Positions 55,826-64,000 of a stretch of 64,000 nucleotides of DNA are shown here, one piece after another. The stretch is from Curvularia sp. ZM96. Lineage: Eukaryota > Ascomycota > Dothideomycetes > Pleosporales > Pleosporaceae. Numbering within the stretch: position 1 is the first letter of the stretch; every line of letters starts with the position of its first letter. Made by a program: the position numbers and the translations under genes. The notes below the pieces were generated by a model, which saw only the letters and a list, made by a program, of their open reading frames with translations, was not told the origin of the DNA and did no database searches. The stretch is taken from assembly GCA_022457065.1 (NCBI GenBank), contig JAJGBQ010000002.1:3720001-3784000 (forward strand), given 5' to 3'.

Positions 55826-58800
55826 CTATACAAATCCGTCGTCGTCGTCGTCATCGTTCCATCCCAACGCCTCATAAATCGATGGCCCCGCCTCGTCGTC
55901 CAGTTCCGGCACTACGAAAGGCACTGGACCGGCCTTGCCAGCCGAGATCGGAACCGACTTCGTGGGCGTGGTAGCAGCTGGTGGCGCTCTCTTTGCCTCA
56001 TCCGGCGGTGAGCTTCCGACGGTTTTGGCTGGTGTCTCGAACACGTGTGACGGCCCATCGAGTCTGCTGTGCCCGTCAGGGGCTGTCGCTTTCAACGGGG
56101 TCGCAAAAATTCTCCTCCGCACCGTTTCCGACGAAAAGGCTCTGCCATGTGGCGCTTTGGATGGTGTCTCGGCAATGCTAGCCTGTGCTAGGTCTGGAGC
56201 CGTTGCGTGGGCCGTTGCGGGTAACATCGTAGGTCTTGGCCGGACGCCTGATGATGGTACGCAAAAAGCACTCGAATGGGGTGTCTCTTCCCCGGGAGAC
56301 CGAACAAAAGGATCGTGGTGCTGCTGCACAGGCGTTTGCTCAACCATGTTCTTTGTCCTCCGGTTGACCCGTGGTGTCGCGGTTACCTGGACGTCCTTGA
56401 TCGTCTTTCTCACCGTGACCGTTGGCTTCCTTGATTTGCTCGGCAACCCGAGACTACGTTGCTCCCTCTCAGTAACATAGCTGCCAGCAGCTAGTCCCCG
56501 GTTTGGCCTTTTCAGGGCTAGGATAGCCTCCTGCAGGTCTTCCTCTACTCGTTGCTTCTGTTTCATCTTTGCTGATGCAGCCGCCGATGGCTGTGCAAGA
56601 TCAATCTGACGCCCTTGTAGATGTCGGATCTGGGACATGGATTGCCTTGCACCCTTTGAGGGACTGCGGCGGAAAGGAATCGCAGACAGAGGAGTCTCGC
56701 TTGCTTCTCTTTTGATGCCTTCTACTAGTACTGAATCTGTGGCTGATCGGCCCAGAGATGGCGTTGTCCGCTCAATCGTCTTGCCAGTGTTGTCTGTGGC
56801 GACTCGTGCTAATGAGCGCCGTGATTTCTTTGCGTCAGGTTCTTTGGAATCTCTTGACCTATGTGAGGTGATGGGCGGTTTGTTCGCCTTTCGTTTGGAA
56901 GGCAAGCTGTGCGCCGGTCCGCCGAGCTTCTTGTTGACCATCAGCGCCTGCTCAGGAAGCCGGTTGATGTAAAAGGGTATGATGACTTCCACGCAGAAGC
57001 TGTGTAGGCGATCGCTGGATCTGGTGCGACCGTCCCCATCCAGCCCCTCGTTCTGTTGCGATGGCTTAGCATCGAAATCTAGAATGCCTAACTCCTCGGT
57101 AGCATGCCATATGCAAAGCTTGTCCAATACTAGGTCAAGCTGTACGTTGATATCCTCCAGTTTCTTCTTGCGTTTCTTCAGTCCGGGCTGCTCACTTTGG
57201 TCCTGGCCTTCTTCTTTTACGGGCTGTTGGGCAGCCGCTTTACCCGTCGACATTGCTTCGAGTGCGACAATCTCGAGCATGAGTATTAATTGCGCCAGTG
57301 TCTCGCGAACTCGCAAGTCGCCAATCCGCCTCTTAATGCGCTGATCAATAGTCTCTGCAGCCATGGCGTCACCACCAGGCAATTCGGACTGCCACCATTT
57401 CTTGACTAGGACCTCTTCCTGTGGGTAAACACCTTCCCGACTAAGCTTAACTTTCTTCTTTGACTTTTTCGGCTTGCTAGTCCCCGCATTGGCCTCGTCA
57501 TCCGAATAGCTACCCGGTGCCATGCCTTTGATCAACGACGGTAGTTTTTCATAATACTTTTTCTCGCTGGCCTTCGGACTCAACAGCATGGCTCGCAGGG
57601 ATGCGATAAGCTCATGGGTGGGCGGTGCGCCTTCTTCAGCCAAAGTGAAGGCATTGCGTATTCGAGTAAGGGGTCCCTTTGCAAAATATGCAAGTGACGT
57701 TTTCGACATGTAAACAGCATCCAAGTATTGGTGAACTAGCAAATCGAGCTGTTCTTGTGGCGATAGCTGTATTGGCTGCGGTTCAAGCAAGGACTCTGTG
57801 GGTATGGTATCCAGATTGTCGAAGCCCTGCGACGCTGGATTTCCTTCCGGTTGCTGAGATTCCATCAGGCCAGATGTCTGTGGCAGCTTCGGTCGCAGCA
57901 TACCCATTCTTGTAGGTCGTGTTAGCGGTTCCATAGCCTGTGTCTCTACTGCAGCATGTTGCCACCACTCTCCAGCTGTGCCGGCGCTTGTGTCCATCCT
58001 GGGTCTTATGGGTAGTTTGTGTAGATTCCCCGGATCCCATAACTCGGCCACGTCCTTTTCCTTCAACCAACTAGCCAGCTTGTGGATGCTGTAGATGCGT
58101 GTTTGTACCCGCTCTATGGCATAAAGGTTTTTCTTCGTCTCCGGTTGTGCGACAAGCACTCTGGAGGCCCCGTTCTCTTCCTTTCCCAACCCATTGTCTT
58201 CCAAGATATCGATATGAGCGACAAAGAGGCTGTTTGGAGCGAAGTGGTCATTGGTGGATGTATCGAGGAGCGTAAGAGGTAGTTGAGAGCGTCCAATCAC
58301 ACGGACGGGTTTGAGGGTTAGGGGACTGGTGTGTGGTGACCCGGAGTACGGCCGAATCGTGAAAGGCTTATTGAAGGTTCCGAGACCGCAGAGAGAGTCT
58401 CTCGTCAGTCTCGAGGGCAGCTGGGTCTTGGGTTCGTCAGGGTTGGCGGCTAGTCGCAGCAGTTGACTTGGTGTGTCTGGAACGGGTTGCAGCATTGTCT
58501 TCGTTTGCAATGCGTATGTGGACATTGGAACTGCGCATGGCTGTTCGTAGGCTGTGAAATGCGGCCAATAATTCTCGAAGTGGGATGGATAGGCTTCCCT
58601 CCGCAAACGCGTAACGGGAGTCGCGCACATCACGAAGGCTCGTGCGCTCGCTTTCCGCGCTCCAACGTCATCTCCGAAACAATATGGACACACAACATTT
58701 CGAGTCATGAGCCCTGCTTCGCCAAAATTAGGCCAGTAATGTATATCTAGCATGTCTTGTGAATGATGCACTCCTGTGGTGCGGTCATGGGTGTTGAGGC

Positions 58801-58906
58801 AGCCCAGAACCCTAGATCTCACGTACGAATCATCTTTCAATCTAAATTTCCGGCTCAAGAAATTGCGTCTCCAGTCACTATTGTGGCATCCAACTTTCGA
58901 ATCCAT
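55826..58906 (-). CDS. sld3: DNA replication initiation regulator Sld3
   Basis: An intron-less minus-strand frame of up to 1,026 residues. A fungal Sld3 domain spans about 200-690: PVRVIGRSQLPLTLLDTS at its start, LYAIERVQTRIYSIHKLASW, then LDAVYMSKTSLAYFAKGPL, YPQEEVLVKKWWQ and the RIGDLRVRETLAQLILMLEI helix. The C-terminal 330 residues are basic, Ser/Pro-rich and contain CDK-type sites (RRSPSKG, FATPLKA), ending in an acidic DDDDDD run. Sld3 loads Cdc45 on the MCM helicase and, once phosphorylated by CDK, binds Dpb11. The first 130 codons look unlike the family and include a Cys-rich stretch, so the true start may be Met92 or the Met of MSTYALQTK. Confidence 0.85.
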   Translation of the reverse strand: MDSKVGCHNSDWRRNFLSRKFRLKDDSYVRSRVLGCLNTHDRTTGVHHSQDMLDIHYWPNFGEAGLMTRNVVCPYCFGDDVGARKASARAFVMCATPVTRLRREAYPSHFENYWPHFTAYEQPCAVPMSTYALQTKTMLQPVPDTPSQLLRLAANPDEPKTQLPSRLTRDSLCGLGTFNKPFTIRPYSGSPHTSPLTLKPVRVIGRSQLPLTLLDTSTNDHFAPNSLFVAHIDILEDNGLGKEENGASRVLVAQPETKKNLYAIERVQTRIYSIHKLASWLKEKDVAELWDPGNLHKLPIRPRMDTSAGTAGEWWQHAAVETQAMEPLTRPTRMGMLRPKLPQTSGLMESQQPEGNPASQGFDNLDTIPTESLLEPQPIQLSPQEQLDLLVHQYLDAVYMSKTSLAYFAKGPLTRIRNAFTLAEEGAPPTHELIASLRAMLLSPKASEKKYYEKLPSLIKGMAPGSYSDDEANAGTSKPKKSKKKVKLSREGVYPQEEVLVKKWWQSELPGGDAMAAETIDQRIKRRIGDLRVRETLAQLILMLEIVALEAMSTGKAAAQQPVKEEGQDQSEQPGLKKRKKKLEDINVQLDLVLDKLCIWHATEELGILDFDAKPSQQNEGLDGDGRTRSSDRLHSFCVEVIIPFYINRLPEQALMVNKKLGGPAHSLPSKRKANKPPITSHRSRDSKEPDAKKSRRSLARVATDNTGKTIERTTPSLGRSATDSVLVEGIKREASETPLSAIPFRRSPSKGARQSMSQIRHLQGRQIDLAQPSAAASAKMKQKQRVEEDLQEAILALKRPNRGLAAGSYVTEREQRSLGLPSKSRKPTVTVRKTIKDVQVTATPRVNRRTKNMVEQTPVQQHHDPFVRSPGEETPHSSAFCVPSSGVRPRPTMLPATAHATAPDLAQASIAETPSKAPHGRAFSSETVRRRIFATPLKATAPDGHSRLDGPSHVFETPAKTVGSSPPDEAKRAPPAATTPTKSVPISAGKAGPVPFVVPELDDEAGPSIYEALGWNDDDDDDGFV

Positions 58907-59500
58907 GATGAGGTAATCTGGGTTGAGTGCAGCCAGCCATCAGACAGGGATTGGTAGGCATATTGACATGAGGGCGTTTGCCCACAGTTTTACATACAAT
59001 CCTGGGCTGAGGTAAGACCAGGCTCACCACTGGGTCCATTGCTCTTAATAGACGCGTTGACCTTAGACTTGAGCATGCAAACGGTATGTACATTAAAGCC
59101 GTGATGAGCACGCTATCACCATGTTTTGTAAACAGTGGAACCACGTGGCCTATAGAACCCTCGAGTATTGAAACCCAAATTCCCGACGACCAGGATAGTC
59201 GACATGGCCTGTGGCACAATATTGCCCCGTACGAACAGACACTTTGTTCAACGTGTCGATGCTCAGTCGTTCAAACAAGGTATAGTGCAAAGGGCTACAG
59301 CGAAACCATGGGGCAGAACCATGTTTCTTAACCCGCGGGGCGCTATGCCTAATAGCGGTTCCCCAGCTTCCGCTTGTGTCATCGGTCACGACCGAGGCCG
59401 GTAACCGTCGGCTTTGAGCCTTCACAATTACCACACCTCGGCGGCAGTACTTGGATATGTTTTTTCCACTGAGAGACTCTGTAGACACAACCCACCCGCC
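58907..59500. other. Divergent promoter region
   Basis: This lies between the sld3 and branched-chain E2 starts. Small frames on both strands overlap and have no support. If Sld3 starts later than 58906, this spacer is correspondingly longer. Confidence 0.5.
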
Positions 59501-61155
59501 ATGAAGTCGTTTGCAAGCAGAGAAGCGTCGCGCATCTTCTCCCGACCAGGCCTCGCCCCGCGGACGTCAATTGCCGGACGGCGGAGTGCAAACAGTCGCA
59601 TATTCGATCAGCGACGAGGCTTTGGGGGAACGGGAAAACTGTTGGTGGTCAAGCCATATCTGTTGGCAGATATTGGAGAAGGTGAATACACAAATGGACA
59701 TATGTATTAGTCCAAGCTAAGCCTACTGCGTCTAGGTATCACAGAATGCCAGGTCATTCAGTGGTTCGTCAAGCCTGGTGCACGCGTTGAGCAATTCGAC
59801 CCCATTTGCGAGGTGCAATCGGATAAGGCATCCGTAGAGGTAGATATGGCTCAATCTATGCGCAAGCAACTGCTGATATGAGCAGATTACCTCGCGATTT
59901 GATGGCGTTATCAAGAAGCTGTACTATGAGCCAGATGACATGGCCAAGGTTGGAAAGGTAGTCTCGTTCCGCAAAAGCTGTTACGAAACGAAGCTGACTT
60001 TTACAGCCTTTGGTAGATATTGACATCCAGAGCGAGATCTCTGCTGCCGATGAAGCCCTGCTCAACGGAGGATCAGGCAAACAACCAGAGCAAGAACCAG
60101 CAAAGACAACAGCACCACAGGAGCAGGGTATTGAACTTGGGCGCAATGATACAAAGGCCGTTACTGGGGACGTACCGACTGGCCAGGACACTACTCCAAC
60201 ATCAGAGACATCTCGAGCGGAGCCATCAACACCACGGCAACCGGGTAAACATGCGTCGCTCGCGACACCCGCAGTACGACACATGATCAAGGAACACAAA
60301 ATCAACATAGAAGACATTGAAGGCACGGGCAGGGACGGCCGTGTGCTCAAGGACGATGTCCAACGATACATCGAGTCTGCCAAGCAGACTGCGAGTGCAC
60401 CACGCACACCATCCATGCCCACCGCTGTGCCTACGCAGCAGTTGGAAGACCAGGTAAAGCCCCTGACACCGGTTCAGGCTGGCATGTTCAAGCAAATGAC
60501 CAAGTCGCTGTCAATACCGCATTTCCTTTACACAGACACAGTGGACTTTAGTTCGCTCACGTCGCTACGCAAACGGTACAACGCCGGACGCGAGAAGCCA
60601 GAGCGAATCACACCGCTGCCAGTCATCATCAAAGCAATTTCACTGGTTTTCCAGCAGTTTCCCCTGCTCAACTCTCACCTAGACACAACCACCAACCCAG
60701 AGAAGCCCCAGATAGTGCTGAAGGGGAGCCACAATATTGGAGTAGCGGTAGACTCGCCGTCTGGGCTGCTCGTACCTGTAATCAAAAACGTACAAAACCA
60801 CAGCATCGCTTCGTTGGCACAGGAGATTCAGCGTCTAAGCGGCCTAGCTCGCTCTGGCAAGCTTACATCTGCCGATCTCACGGGTGCAACCTTTACCGTC
60901 AGCAACATTGGTAGTATTGGTGGAGGTACTGTGGCGCCTGTTATTGTAGGACCACAAGTTGGCATAGTCGGCATTGGCAAAGCGAAAGTGGTGCCTGCTT
61001 TTGGAGAAAACGGTGAGCTGATAAAGCGGGAGGAGTGTGTGTTTAGCTGGAGTGCGGATCACAGGGTCGTGGATGGAGCGTACGTGGCAAGGGCAGCGGA
61101 AGAGGTGAGGAAGTATATTGAGGGTGTAGAGAGCATGCTCGTCAGGATGCGGTAG
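59501..61155 (+). CDS. Branched-chain 2-oxoacid dehydrogenase E2 (lipoamide acyltransferase)
   Basis: Four exons (59501-59681, 59736-59839, 59886-59957, 60007-61155) give 501 residues. The first 45 residues are a mitochondrial presequence (Arg/Ser-rich, RRGFG end). The lipoyl domain spans about 46-125 with Lys91 in the SDKASVE loop. A linker precedes the E1/E3-binding domain (about 204-241; LATPAVRHMIKEHKINI, GTGRDGRVLKDDV). The catalytic acyltransferase domain has ADHRVVDGA with His471 and Asp475. The FFxx-type start (MTKSLSIPHFLYTDTVD) and single lipoyl domain fit the branched-chain enzyme better than pyruvate or 2-oxoglutarate E2. It transfers branched acyl groups to CoA in Val, Leu and Ile breakdown in the mitochondrial matrix. 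Confidence 0.95.
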
Positions 61156-61416
61156 AAGATCAGCGTCAAAAAGTTTACAGTAGACCGAATGCATTGCTGG
61201 TGCTGGATGCTTCTCTCGGTGAACAATTTTTTGTGCATTCAAATGTGTCGTGGATTTTCAGTTCTGCCATCAAGGCTGTTTGCTGATTGACGAGTATACC
61301 TGTGAGTGGTTCCCGTTGCTGCGGGCATGTCACCATACCGCCGCTGGCTACCGGGTTTTGGTCTCTTCAGTACTCTAGGTCCCCCATCCTGCATTCGCTG
61401 TAGTTAATGAGAGCGC
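61156..61416. other. Short 3' spacer between convergent genes
   Basis: These 261 bases separate the branched-chain E2 stop and the prefoldin stop. They hold 3' untranslated sequence only, as far as can be seen. Confidence 0.55.
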
Positions 61417-61911
61417 TCAAGCAGCACCCTTGAGCACCTGTTCCAAACTGCTCTTGCTGTTCGCATACGTCTTCTCCAGGTAATCCTCCTTCTTATCCAG
61501 GTTGGACATCTCCTTGGTCAAAGCCTCGCTCTCCTCCTTTAGCCTGTTCTGCACATCTGGAATCGGCGTGTAGACGAACCTGCGAGGTGTCAATGCCCTG
61601 TCTCCTATCGCATCTCCCCGCAGTTGCGAGGCAAATCAAAGGACATATAACTTACATCTTTCCAACGCCCTCGTACACCTTTGTGTCGGCGGGCAGTGAG
61701 GACACCTCAGACGACGTCAGCTGCAGCATGCGGCTCTCACGCGCCCGCGCCGCCTTTTGCTGCTTGACGATAACGAGTTGTTGTTCGGCAAAGGCCTTCT
61801 TCTGGCTGATCTCCTGCAAGACCTGGCCTTTTGTCAGACCCAACCGCGCTGCTTGTTTGAATGCATCAGGCCTAAACGCACCTTTTGCAGAGCCTCGTTT
61901 GGCATAGACAT
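61417..61911 (-). CDS. Prefoldin subunit 1
   Basis: Three minus-strand exons, 61911-61882, 61822-61656 and 61579-61417, give 119 residues, the normal length for a beta-type prefoldin subunit. Intron 1 is gtgcgt...gccag and intron 2 gtaagt...cgcag; the latter splits the Met codon in KMFVYTPIPDV. Two long helices (EALQKVLQEISQKKAFAEQQ and KEESEALTKEMSNLDKKEDY) flank a short beta-hairpin (VYEGVGKMFVYTP), the subunit 1 pattern. Prefoldin passes unfolded actin and tubulin to the CCT chaperonin in the cytosol. Two ATG codons open the frame (MSMPNEAL); either could be used. Confidence 0.94.
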
Positions 61912-62078
61912 AGTGGCGAGCTTGTGCGTCGACGATGCCCAGGCACAGGCTCGTGAGTTGGTGCTGGTGGTGCTTTCTCGGTTCGGCGTTGTCGGCGTGA
62001 TTGGCCGCTTTGGCTACCTTCAAAGCAGCTTGAATAGATACAATGTCATTATCAATATCAATTCTTTGTAAATCTATT

Positions 62079-62198
62079 ACATACGACCATAGGCTTCAGA
62101 CACGCAGCGGATCCCGTTCGATCTCCGGTACTTAAGCTGAAGACCGGCGGACTAGTAGTCAGGTGGGTGACCACTGGCGAATCCCCGCTGTCGTATGT
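62079..62198 (+). rRNA. 5S ribosomal RNA gene (single, dispersed)
   Basis: Exactly 120 bases, from ACATACGAC to GTCGTATGT; the two ends pair perfectly over nine bases as helix I. Conserved fungal 5S elements follow in order: GGATCCCGT, TACTTAAGC, ACTAGTAGT, GGGTGGGTGACCAC (internal control region) and GCGAATCCC. A T-run terminator follows at once. A lone 5S gene outside the rDNA array is normal in filamentous ascomycetes. It lies 168 bases upstream of the prefoldin start, transcribed away from it. Confidence 0.95.
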
Positions 62199-62206
62199 TT
62201 TTTTTT
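62198..62206 (+). terminator. RNA polymerase III terminator of the 5S gene
   Basis: Nine consecutive T, beginning with the last base of the 5S rRNA, form a strong Pol III stop. Confidence 0.85.
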
Positions 62207-62723
62207 GCTCTTTTTGCCCAGGTCACGTGAGCATGCTGGGCGCGACTTCCAAACCACCGAGTTAGCTTGGCTAGGGTCTCAAGGGTCTGATAGAGCAGAG
62301 AAGGAAAGCGTGATGTAGTTGAGGCAAATACAGATGGTGCTCCTAACAGACAAACACAGTACCAAGTACGTAGCTAGCAACCGCTACGCTTGTTACTACC
62401 CATCACTTTTCTTACTGGGCACATCTTAGAAACTCTGCACGTGGGCAACATGATAGTCACTAGAATGCCTCTTCTATGTTGCACTGAGCTGTAGGGCGCG
62501 GTGCTCCAAGTTGCAGTGCTTGCTCGGCCCCACGTGTCCGGGTAACAGTGTATTTCTTTTGCTGTTGCGGAATGCCCGGATGCCATCAGGCGTCTTTGGA
62601 CCCCGTTGAACCAACACGGCACTCTTGTTTGCCCGGTGCCTTTGTCTTCACCGCCGAGAAATCCATGCGTCTTGTGCGCATCTTCACCTACCTCCTCTCT
62701 CCCTTCAATTTCCACCCGTCAGT
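62207..62723. other. Intergenic promoter region
   Basis: Spacer between the 5S gene and the ceramidase gene. Bases 62680-62723 are CT-rich, consistent with the leader. Nothing else is seen. Confidence 0.5.
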
Positions 62724-63864
62724 ATGCTTAGTGTACTCTCTTACCTACCGTCGATACCCTATCCGCCCGAGCAGGAGGGCTGCTTTTCTCCCATCAGTAG
62801 CACGATAGACTGGTGTGAAGAGGTTTGTGGATGCAGCTGCGGTACATTGGATAAAGCATGTCCCTAACCCTACCGAGAACTATGTCGTCACCCACTATGT
62901 GGCGGAGATGGTGAATTCGTTCACCAACATTTTGTTCATGTACCTGGCTGCCAAGGGCATACGCAACTGCTTGAAGAACGGGCACGATACAGTCTTTCTT
63001 GTTGCTTTTGTTGGTTATCTGCTTGTCGGGAGTGGCAGCTTTTTGTTTCACGCGACATTGAAGTGTACGTCTAGCAGCAGAGGACAAAAATCATGAGCCC
63101 AACCCTGATGTACAGCAGACCCTTGGCAGCTTGTCGATGAGCTCTCGATGATTTACACGACGTGTCTGATGAACTTTGCAACGTTCTCGTATGGAAAGTC
63201 GCGACAGTACGCCACAGGACAGGCCATATCCCTGGCATCCCTTGCAGTCTTCATCACGCTCTACTACCACTACCTACAAGACCCAACCTTTCACCAGATT
63301 GCATATGCGATCCTCACGGCGATTGTGCTGTTTCGTGCCATCTATGTGATGGAGGTCAACATCCGGCCGGGTTTCCGTTCTCAGGAGCGAGAAGCAAAGA
63401 ACCCACGTCTGCAGAGCGGTGCAAAGGCAGAGCGGAAGGAGGAGGACCGGCGTGATGCGGAAATTCTCAGCACCATGTGGAAGATGATTGCATTTGGTCT
63501 CAGTATTTTCTTGGGCGGTTTTGCCATCTGGCATCTTGACAACGAACTTTGCTCGCGGCTGATTCAGTGGCGCAGGAGAATCGGCCTGCCCTGGGGCTTC
63601 GTTCTCGAAGGGCACGGATGGTGGTAAGTACATGTGTTAGGCGTGGTGCGTGGCGAAAGCTCAAACAAAAGCAGGCATCTCATGACAGGCGTAGGAGCCT
63701 ATTTCTACATTGTATGGGGTATCTGGTTGCGACACTGTCTTAATTACAGACAGGATGAGTATGAGTTGCTGTGGCCAAATCTGTGGACGATGCCAGTGGT
63801 GGTCAGGAGAGAGGGCGTGGCGACTAACGGCCGTACTAATGCGGCAGCAAAGAAAGAGTTGTGA
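62724..63864 (+). CDS. Alkaline ceramidase (YPC1/YDC1 family)
   Basis: Four exons (62724-62822, 62878-63064, 63119-63623, 63675-63864) give 326 residues. The start contains TIDWCEENYVVTHYVAE, the family's first signature with metal-site residues. FLFHATLKYPWQLVDELSMI and EGHGWWHLMTGVGAYF are the second and third (His and Asp ligands of the catalytic zinc). Seven hydrophobic spans can be counted. The enzyme lies in the ER or Golgi membrane and splits (phyto/dihydro)ceramide to sphingoid base and fatty acid, and may also run in reverse. Intron 1 ends in gag instead of the usual cag or tag, but only this join keeps the family sequence. A charged loop (REAKNPRLQSGAKAERKEED) is longer than in yeast. 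Confidence 0.93.
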
Positions 63865-64000
63865 AAGAGGGGATTAGTTCACGGCCCGCAGTACGGCATG
63901 TTGTTGTGGCACTGCAGAAGGTCGCCCGGTGGTAGCAATAGATTTCAGGAGAGATTGCAATGGAAAGGAGCAGCGCAGCAGAGTAGATGCATGGCTGCAC
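63865..64000. other. 3' flank of the ceramidase gene
   Basis: These 136 bases follow the stop codon; nothing further is seen before the window ends. Confidence 0.5.

Noticed and set aside
1..64000. CRISPR arrays, prophage, bacterial operons or riboswitches
   Set aside because: The window is fungal nuclear DNA with introns; no regularly spaced repeats, Shine-Dalgarno patterns or phage genes were seen.

Overview
This window looks like nuclear DNA of a filamentous ascomycete, most likely a dothideomycete of the Pleosporales type. The genes are broken by short GT-AG introns (about 50-90 bases) with CTAAC-type branch points. Intergenic spacers are 0.3-3.4 kb. There is a dispersed single 5S rRNA gene, and an AT-rich island full of broken sequence interrupts the gene-rich DNA. 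The taxonomic call is an inference; nothing in the window names the species. Exon structures were built by hand from splice signals and reading-frame continuity.

Layout. 2-5 kb: two small conserved-looking proteins, the second probably mitochondrial. 5.1-8 kb: an ankyrin-repeat protein, divergent from a HET-C heterokaryon-incompatibility homologue with an 8-base micro-exon (8.5-11.2 kb). 11.8-14.6 kb: mitochondrial co-chaperonin Hsp10 and a TilS-like tRNA(Ile)-lysidine synthetase, divergent around a promoter holding a perfect heat-shock element. 18-20 kb: a PH-domain, Meu6-like protein. 21-25.8 kb: a UBTD-type ubiquitin-like protein with a lipidation-type N terminus, an aldo-keto reductase and a multi-pass membrane protein. 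27-35.6 kb: a tRNA-Leu gene with two different kinds of intron, then an AT-rich, repeat-bearing island with a broken ADP-ribosyltransferase-like relic and several unrecognised, partly broken reading frames. 36.5-42.2 kb: a CpcA/Gcn4-type bZIP factor, a Zn2Cys6 factor and casein kinase II beta. 43-50.7 kb: a 2,428-residue disordered protein. 52.6-58.9 kb: a conserved Ser-rich protein and the replication initiator Sld3. 59.5-63.9 kb: branched-chain 2-oxoacid dehydrogenase E2, prefoldin subunit 1, the 5S rRNA gene and an alkaline ceramidase.

The genes are mostly unrelated housekeeping and regulatory functions. There is no biosynthetic cluster. Three of them concern mitochondria (Hsp10, branched-chain E2 and probably the TilS-like enzyme). 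The strongest oddity is the tRNA-Leu(UAG) gene at 27104-27251. Besides a normal anticodon-loop intron it carries a 52-base insert in the T-loop with every mark of a spliceosomal intron (GTAAGT, CTAAT branch, CAG end). Removing that insert restores a perfect T-arm. Second is the cpcA leader, where the long bZIP frame has no usable ATG and is preceded by an in-frame upstream reading frame.
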